DNA of 12,186 nucleotides from RUG11788 sp964578175 (lineage in GTDB: Bacteria > Bacillota_I > Bacilli_A > RF39 > UBA660): the NCBI GenBank assembly GCA_964578175.1, contig CAZOBH010000026.1, positions 1-12,186 on the forward strand, read 5' to 3'. The stretch's first letter is position 1. Every line of letters starts with the position of its first letter. This document shows, one piece after another, positions 7,812 through 12,186 of the stretch. Below the pieces are notes generated by a model. It was not told where the DNA came from and ran no database searches. It worked only from the letters and a program-made list of their open reading frames with translations. The position numbers and the translations under genes were made by a program.

Positions 7812-9058
7812 GTAACTATCCAAGCATCTGGTACTTTTCTTGTTTTAGCTTTAAAACTTCCATTTCTTGGATTTGTAACTATTTTACCATTAACTGATAA
7901 AGCACTAGATGTCCCACCATCTAAGTTAGCAGCATTAACTGCTCCATATTTAAGTAATACTCTTACCATATCTCCCATATCAGCTCCAACTGATGATACT
8001 TGTCGTCCATCAATTACTAAGAATAATACTATTCCATCTTTTCTTTGAGCAATGGCACTTCTAGGAGCAAGTCCCCATCCACCATTACCTTTAATATATG
8101 ATGATTTTCCATTTACTATTAAGAATGGTCCATATTGAATAGCGTCTCTAATACCAGCTTTAAGCGCTTGACTGGCAGTCATTTTAGATAATATTAACTT
8201 ATTTTCTTTATTAAATCCGATTATACCTCCTACTTTAAAAGCATAACCACTATTATTTATTACTAGTTTTCCTTTAGATATAACTACTCCTCTTGGTACT
8301 CCACCTTTACTATTATATCCTGGATCATAAAAACCAGATGCATTCATAGAAAGTAATCCATTGTTTTCTTTTTCCATTTCATATATATATTCACCCTTAG
8401 CTGTATTAACATCTGTTCCAACATATTTTGAAACAGCAATATGTACTTTAGATGGATCATATATAACTGCCATTTTTCCTTTAAAGTCTTTTTCTTTAAT
8501 ATCTATAATCTTATATAAATCATTACCTTTATCTTTTTTAAGTATCTCTTCTTCATATTTATTAGCATATATTGCATTATTAGATACATTATTAAAAGTA
8601 ATTAAATTAGTATCAGTATCTTCAACTACTTCTACTACATCATTATTTTCTATTATTTTATTTATATTTTTTTCATTATAAAACCATTCAGCTAAATACT
8701 TATGAGATAAAGTAGTCATTGCACTTGTTACTAACCAATCTCTAAATCCATTATAAGGTCCATACAATAAGAAAAGTATAGAACATGCACCAACTGTATA
8801 GAAAGATATAAATAATCCTAGAAATATTTTAGGTATTAATTTAAGTTTCTTAGTAGTTTTTTCTTTTTTATTATTACTTACTTTTACTATTCCATATACA
8901 AGTAATAACATAGATATAATATTTAATGTCCATAAGATAAGTGACATAGTTCCATTTAATAAAGTATGACTATGAATAGATACTATATATAATGATGTAA
9001 ATAATACTATTAGAAGTATTGATATATATATTATTTTATAACCTTTTCTCTTCTTCAT
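7802..9058 (-). CDS. membrane-anchored phosphodiester glycosidase family protein (NAGPA-like)
   Basis: The C-terminal half matches the NAGPA family. Its founder is the mammalian enzyme that removes GlcNAc from a phosphodiester; bacterial members are thought to act on sugar-phosphodiester bonds of envelope or exopolysaccharides. The 418-residue protein has three hydrophobic helices (about 7-28, 40-60, 74-100). A linker and a predicted outside catalytic domain (about 195-415) follow. Family motifs are MNASGFYDP (238-246), GWGLAPRSAIAQ (327-338), the VIDGRQ strand (348-353) and NLDGGTSSAL (378-387), a variant of the usual N-L-D-G-G-G/T-S-S. Conserved Asn, Asp and Arg residues are present, so it looks active. 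The ATG lies two bases after the stop of the upstream coiled-coil gene and its AGAGGA ribosome site sits within that gene's last codons, indicating translational coupling. The natural substrate is unknown; teichoic acid or a glycan phosphate is a guess. Confidence 0.88.
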   Translation of the reverse strand: MKKRKGYKIIYISILLIVLFTSLYIVSIHSHTLLNGTMSLILWTLNIISMLLLVYGIVKVSNNKKEKTTKKLKLIPKIFLGLFISFYTVGACSILFLLYGPYNGFRDWLVTSAMTTLSHKYLAEWFYNEKNINKIIENNDVVEVVEDTDTNLITFNNVSNNAIYANKYEEEILKKDKGNDLYKIIDIKEKDFKGKMAVIYDPSKVHIAVSKYVGTDVNTAKGEYIYEMEKENNGLLSMNASGFYDPGYNSKGGVPRGVVISKGKLVINNSGYAFKVGGIIGFNKENKLILSKMTASQALKAGIRDAIQYGPFLIVNGKSSYIKGNGGWGLAPRSAIAQRKDGIVLFLVIDGRQVSSVGADMGDMVRVLLKYGAVNAANLDGGTSSALSVNGKIVTNPRNGSFKAKTRKVPDAWIVTKD

Positions 9059-9060
9059 AA

Positions 9061-9633
9061 TTATTCCTCTATTTCTTTCCCATCAAAATTACCATCTTTA
9101 TTAATATCCACAAATTCTGTGTAATTAGTTTTATACTTATCTAATTTTTTTCCACTAAATATGTTATTAGTTACCATTTCATTATATCTATCTATTTCAT
9201 TATTAAATGACTTTATATCATTAACAAAATAATTATTTACACGTTCATAATTTGTAATAAAGTTACTTTGTATATTTATTAAATCTTTTGATTCAAATTC
9301 TTTACCAATTAATTTATCTTTTAAATCTTTACTAGAATCATTTATCTTATTAAGCATACTTTCAAGATTTTGATATCTTTTAACTAATGATTCATATTTA
9401 TTAGATAAATCTTCTAAGTACTCTACGTCATTATTTATCCTTTTTAAGAAAGAAGTTCTTTCTTTAGAAAATGATTTAACTTGTTTTTCAAAACTATCAT
9501 ATTTTTCAGTAAGTTCTTCCTTTAATTCTATATCAGATTTTTCTTTAGCATTTAAATCTAATGTATATTTATAACCAATTGCTCCTACTATTAAAATTAA
9601 TATAACCACTATCGCAATAATTACTTTTTTCAT
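9061..9633 (-). CDS. membrane-anchored coiled-coil protein with C-terminal EF-hand-like loop
   Basis: I do not recognise a named family. The 190-residue protein starts with a Lys-Lys hydrophobic segment (4-20) that could be a membrane anchor or uncleaved signal; no lipobox Cys is present. Residues about 30-155 are charged, with heptad-like spacing of Leu, Ile and Tyr, and are predicted to be coiled coil. The C-terminus has a loop at 176-187, DINKDGNFDGKE, with Asp, Asn, Asp, Gly, Asp and Glu at the Ca-binding positions 1, 3, 5, 6, 9 and 12 of an EF-hand. The start at 9633 has AGGTGA just ahead; a TTG nine codons upstream falls before that site and is rejected. The next gene starts two bases after its stop, so the two products are probably made together. 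An extracellular calcium-dependent partner of the glycosidase is one possibility, not shown. Confidence 0.75.
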   Translation of the reverse strand: MKKVIIAIVVILILIVGAIGYKYTLDLNAKEKSDIELKEELTEKYDSFEKQVKSFSKERTSFLKRINNDVEYLEDLSNKYESLVKRYQNLESMLNKINDSSKDLKDKLIGKEFESKDLINIQSNFITNYERVNNYFVNDIKSFNNEIDRYNEMVTNNIFSGKKLDKYKTNYTEFVDINKDGNFDGKEIEE

Positions 9634-9642
9634 AAAATCACC

Positions 9643-9672
9643 TAAAAAAAAGTATATCAAAAATGATATACT
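9643..9672 (-). terminator. intrinsic terminator of oapA
   Basis: A 9-bp perfect stem pairs 9664-9672 with 9651-9659 around an A-rich (U on the other strand) 4-base loop, followed by seven T on the minus strand. It overlaps the oapA TAG stop (9673-9671). The T-run ends directly at the AGGTGA ribosome site of the next gene. Confidence 0.85.
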
Positions 9673-9679
9673 ACTTCAA
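9651..9679 (-). promoter_or_regulatory. possible promoter overlapping the oapA terminator
   Basis: TTGAAG (9679-9674) and TATACT (9656-9651) are separated by exactly 17 bases. The -35 box is in the last codons of oapA and the -10 box is the 3' arm of the terminator hairpin. The predicted start near 9643 would leave only the ribosome site before the ATG at 9633, the same tight layout seen at recG. There is no other room for a promoter between these genes. In AT-rich DNA such matches also arise by chance. Confidence 0.45.
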
Positions 9680-10225
9680 CACCTTGTTCATAAATGGATA
9701 TAATAGTTTAGAAAATTTTTCTAATATAATATTAGCTTTATTAATAGCAACTCCCTTACCTAATGCTTTACCACCAATTGTTAATGCAGCAATTAAAGAA
9801 GTAACTAATAAGGAAGAAAAAACAGCGTTCATATGAAAATTTGTAGTTAAGATAATTGCTATTGCAGCTCCTCCACTACCACTTAATATTCCACAAATAT
9901 CTCCTACTACATCACAACATATACTTGATACTTTATTAGAATTTTGAATTAAGTAAATTGCTAAACTAGCACTCTTAATCTTTCTAGATGCCATAGCATG
10001 GAATACTATCGGATCAGCTGTAGTAGATGATACTCCAATCATATCAAATAGAACTCCTAATAATATAAAAAATAATACTAGTAAGCAACTTAATATAATT
10101 GTTACATTAGGAATAACTAAATTAGAAACAAATGAAAATAACATAGATAATAAAAATGCTATTATCATAATTGTAACAACCCATTTAATATCAATTAAAC
10201 TTTTTTTCTTTTTTGTTTTACTCAT
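9671..10225 (-). CDS. oapA: OLE-associated membrane protein OapA (probable)
   Basis: This is a small integral membrane protein of 184 residues. A Lys-rich N-terminus (MSKTKKKK) is followed by hydrophobic segments at about 15-34, 39-61, 105-127 and 134-153. Between segments 2 and 3 a conserved cytosol-like stretch includes FHAMASRKIKSA (75-86) and NKVSSICCDVVGDICGILSG (97-116), then GGKALGKG (151-158) near the end. From memory these motifs are those of OapA, the protein that binds OLE RNA and holds it at the membrane, which has been linked to CNNM/CorC-type magnesium transport proteins. The call rests on family recall plus the large RNA immediately upstream, not on a database search. The ATG at 10225 has AAAAGGAG a few bases ahead; a TTG six codons upstream is rejected. 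Expression probably comes from read-through of the RNA terminator 20 bases before the start. The stop is TAG. Confidence 0.82.
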   Translation of the reverse strand: MSKTKKKKSLIDIKWVVTIMIIAFLLSMLFSFVSNLVIPNVTIILSCLLVLFFILLGVLFDMIGVSSTTADPIVFHAMASRKIKSASLAIYLIQNSNKVSSICCDVVGDICGILSGSGGAAIAIILTTNFHMNAVFSSLLVTSLIAALTIGGKALGKGVAINKANIILEKFSKLLYPFMNKVLK

Positions 10226-10244
10226 AATTCTCCTTTTATACAAT

Positions 10245-10273
10245 AAAAAAAATGGCTATCAACGTGATTAACC
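10245..10273 (-). terminator. terminator at the 3' end of the OLE RNA
   Basis: The minus strand from 10273 forms an 8-bp stem with one bulged A (GGUU-A-AUCA pairing with UGAUAGCC) around a CGU loop, followed by AT8 (10253-10245). It ends 20 bases before the oapA ATG, so it can set the ratio of free RNA to oapA message. Confidence 0.75.
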
Positions 10274-10816
10274 TTGTACCTTAGGTCAAGTAGGATTTCC
10301 CATACTTCAACTAAGCCGTTACCAGCTTAGCGATTCCTCTTTACTGAAGTATATAGATATATATCTATGACTTGATTACCACTTAGAGTACACTATAAAC
10401 CCACATTAAACTACACCCTAGGAGATTTCCTCACCAACAGTAGATTATTACTAGACTTTTTTGCAATAATAGTTTCATAATGCGATGCTTATTTAAGAGT
10501 CGCGAGCTTATAAATAAGTAGATCATTAATTCCCTATTATCACTCAAGACAAGCTACACTACTTACAGCTCTCGCTATAAATAGGTTAATCCTAAATCAA
10601 AGATATCCATAAAGGTTCATCATCTTTAAGATTAGGTTTCAGCGAATAAATGGAACGGTTACGTATGCCGTTACGATCGCCCATAAATTCTCAATCCAGC
10701 CTCACCCCAAACTGGGCGTTCGAAGCAAAAACCAGACAGTTCAACATGTGCTCTTTAACGAATTTTTAGGCTCGTCTTCGTAATAATGTATTGACTAGGA
10801 TAATGTGCCATTCAAT
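10245..10816 (-). ncRNA. ole: probable OLE RNA (ornate, large, extremophilic)
   Basis: About 570 bases between ffh and oapA hold no credible gene, but have a consensus promoter at one end and a terminator at the other. By my count 10681-10740 has 29 G or C of 60, well above the genes, as expected of a structured RNA in an AT-rich genome. Helices visible on the minus strand include 10672-10668 with 10658-10654, 10636-10622 with 10604-10591 (imperfect, long), 10518-10511 with 10495-10488, the hairpin at 10368-10353, 10330-10325 with 10316-10311, and 10307-10303 with 10292-10288. OLE RNAs are about 600 nt, are found in anaerobic and extremophilic Bacillota, and commonly lie just upstream of oapA; all three fit. 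OLE with its proteins sits at the membrane and has been tied to magnesium, cold and alcohol stress. I cannot align it to the family model here, so identity rests on length, structure and neighbour. Confidence 0.8.
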
Positions 10817-10822
10817 ATATAC

Positions 10823-10851
10823 ATTATACAACAAAAGTACGATTTTGTCAA
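10823..10851 (-). promoter_or_regulatory. consensus promoter of the OLE RNA
   Basis: Perfect TTGACA (10851-10846) and perfect TATAAT (10828-10823) are separated by 17 bases on the minus strand. Transcription should start near 10816. This is the strongest promoter match in the window, as expected for an abundant stable RNA. It lies just beyond the ffh terminator. Confidence 0.88.
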
Positions 10852-10872
10852 TTTTAGTCCCATTATACAAAC

Positions 10873-10901
10873 AAAAAAAGTATTAAAAATTAATACTTTT
10901 T
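10873..10901 (-). terminator. intrinsic terminator of ffh
   Basis: A 12-bp stem pairs 10890-10901 with 10875-10886 around a 3-base loop, with a run of seven T on the minus strand (10879-10873). Its 5' arm overlaps the ffh stop TAA (10902-10900). It isolates ffh from the RNA gene that follows. Confidence 0.85.
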
Positions 10902-12186
10902 AAAATGGCATTTTCATATTTCCATTAGACATTTGTTTCATCATTTTTTTCATATCTTCAAATTGATTAAGTAATCTATTAACTGCTTGTACATCTAGTC
11001 CACATCCTTTAGCTATTCTTTGTTTACGACTAGCCTTAATAATTTCTGGATGTCTTCTTTCTTCTGGAGTCATAGATTGAACTATAGCTTCAACATGAGC
11101 TAATTCTTTAGGATCTATTTTAACATTAGTAAGTCCCATCTTCTTAGCTCCTGGTATTAATTTAATAAGATTTTCAAGAGGTCCAAGTTTCTTAATTTGT
11201 TTCATACTACTTAAGAAATCCTCAAGATCAAACTTACCTGATTGCATTCTTTTAGCAGTTTTTTCTGCTTCTTTTTCATCTATACTTTCTTGAGCCTTTT
11301 CTACTAGGGAAATTATATCTCCCATTCCAAGAATTCTTCCAGCCATTCTTTCTGGATCAAATGAATCAAGTCCATCCATTTTTTCACTAGTACCAATAAA
11401 TTTAATAGGTACATTAGTTAAATGACGAACAGATAATGCAACTCCACCTCTAGTATCACCATCTAATTTAGTTAAAACTACTCCTGTTAATGGTAAAGAA
11501 TTATTAAATCCTTCTATTACATTAATAGCGTCTTGTCCCATCATAGAATCAATTACTAGTAATATTTCTTGTGGATTAACTCTATCTTTAATATTATTTA
11601 ATTCATCCATTAATACTTCATCTATATGAAGTCTTCCTGCTGTATCTATAAGTACATAATCAAATCCATTTTCTTTAGCGTATTTAATTGCATTTTCAGC
11701 AATATCTACTGGATTTTTCTTTCCTTCTTCATATACTTCTATATTTAATTGTTTACCTATATCTTTTAATTGATCAATTGCTGCTGGTCTATATACATCT
11801 CCTGCAACAAGTAATGGTTTTTTAGCACATTTCTTTCTTAGATATAAAGATAATTTACCAATAGTAGTAGTTTTACCACTACCTTGTAGCCCAACTAACA
11901 TAAGTATTGCTGGATTTCCTTTTAAATTTAAGTCTACTTTATCTCCACCAAGAAGTTCTGTTAATTCATCTTTAACAATTTTTACAAATACGTCTCCTGG
12001 TTTTAAACTCTTTTGTACTTCTTCACCTAAAGCTTTTTCTTTAACATTATTAACAAACTCTTTAACTACTTTATAGTTAACATCTGCTTCAAGTAAAGCA
12101 AGTCTTATTTCTCTTGTCATTTCTGAAATATTATCTTCAGTTATTTTTCCATAACCTCTAACTTTAGAAACAACATTTTGAAGTCT
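10900..12186 (-). CDS. ffh: signal recognition particle GTPase Ffh (5' end outside window)
   Basis: Ffh binds SRP RNA and signal peptides of nascent membrane proteins and, with FtsY, delivers ribosomes to the membrane. The frame stays open to the right edge; 22 codons before the first internal ATG (12120) encode RLQNVVSKVRGYGKITEDNI and two more residues, normal Ffh N-domain sequence. Only about seven residues should be missing. Of 428 visible residues, the NG domain shows P-loop GLQGSGKTT, DVYRPAAIDQL, DTAGRLH, TKLDGDTRGG and the GTSEKMDGLDSFDPERMAGR closing motif. The M domain has MTPEERRHPEIIKASRKQRI, and the usual RNA-binding G-S-G reads G-C-G, a change I believe is seen in other Bacillota. 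The C-terminus is Met-rich (MKKMMKQMSNGNMKMPF). It has its own terminator; upstream operon partners are not visible. Confidence 0.97.
   Translation of the reverse strand, partial: RLQNVVSKVRGYGKITEDNISEMTREIRLALLEADVNYKVVKEFVNNVKEKALGEEVQKSLKPGDVFVKIVKDELTELLGGDKVDLNLKGNPAILMLVGLQGSGKTTTIGKLSLYLRKKCAKKPLLVAGDVYRPAAIDQLKDIGKQLNIEVYEEGKKNPVDIAENAIKYAKENGFDYVLIDTAGRLHIDEVLMDELNNIKDRVNPQEILLVIDSMMGQDAINVIEGFNNSLPLTGVVLTKLDGDTRGGVALSVRHLTNVPIKFIGTSEKMDGLDSFDPERMAGRILGMGDIISLVEKAQESIDEKEAEKTAKRMQSGKFDLEDFLSSMKQIKKLGPLENLIKLIPGAKKMGLTNVKIDPKELAHVEAIVQSMTPEERRHPEIIKASRKQRIAKGCGLDVQAVNRLLNQFEDMKKMMKQMSNGNMKMPF

Noticed and set aside
8361..8681. Plus-strand open frame of 106 codons inside the glycosidase gene
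   Set aside because: It is an antisense shadow of a well-supported gene, with low-complexity Ser/Ile/Leu composition.
10226..10262. Separate oapA promoter TTGATA-16-TATAAA
   Set aside because: The predicted start would fall about three bases before the ATG and would cut off the ribosome site, so read-through from the RNA promoter is more likely.
10245..10816. RNase P RNA, tmRNA or a group II intron as the large RNA
   Set aside because: I do not see the conserved RNase P or tmRNA cores (no tRNA-like ends), and no reverse transcriptase is encoded. Size and the oapA neighbour fit OLE better.
140..12186. Use of TGA as tryptophan (mycoplasma-type code)
   Set aside because: All genes are complete with TGA as stop, and the tryptophan in the PFOR conserved motif is TGG.

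Overview
The window is AT-rich, and every gene I can support lies on the minus strand. It has typical low-GC Gram-positive signals: purine-rich Shine-Dalgarno sites, TTGACA/TATAAT-type promoters and short intrinsic terminators. Tryptophan is written TGG and no gene reads through TGA, so the standard genetic code is in use. An anaerobic Bacillota is the best fit, possibly a gut-type Bacilli, Erysipelotrichia or Clostridia lineage. The evidence is the large oxygen-sensitive pyruvate:ferredoxin oxidoreductase, Big2-type surface domains and an OLE RNA/OapA pair. The species cannot be named from this window.

Layout in the direction of transcription (right to left): ffh (SRP GTPase, cut by the right edge) ends in a terminator. 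A consensus promoter follows, then a roughly 570-nt non-coding stretch (about 10816-10245) that is visibly richer in G+C than the genes and ends in its own hairpin and U-tract. Its size, structure and position directly before a small four-helix membrane protein resembling OapA identify it as a probable OLE RNA. After oapA comes a two-gene unit (9633-7802): a membrane-anchored coiled-coil protein ending in an EF-hand-like loop, then a membrane protein with an outside phosphodiester-glycosidase domain. Next are a single-gene unit for a large Big2-repeat surface protein (7702-5687), a single-gene unit for pyruvate:ferredoxin oxidoreductase (5616-2203), and recG (2134-140). The left 108 bases hold hairpins but no gene I can support.

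The units appear largely independent. Six terminators overlap the stop codon of the gene they end, and good promoters sit in the short gaps before the OLE RNA, the Big2 gene and recG. ffh and OapA both concern the membrane. The next three genes all encode predicted membrane-anchored proteins with extracellular domains and may act together at the cell surface. The PFOR supplies acetyl-CoA and reduced ferredoxin in anaerobic metabolism, and recG is a housekeeping DNA-repair helicase. The most notable content is the OLE ribonucleoprotein locus. Also of interest are a promoter that seems to overlap the oapA terminator, and a recG promoter that implies a start seven codons inside the longest open frame.
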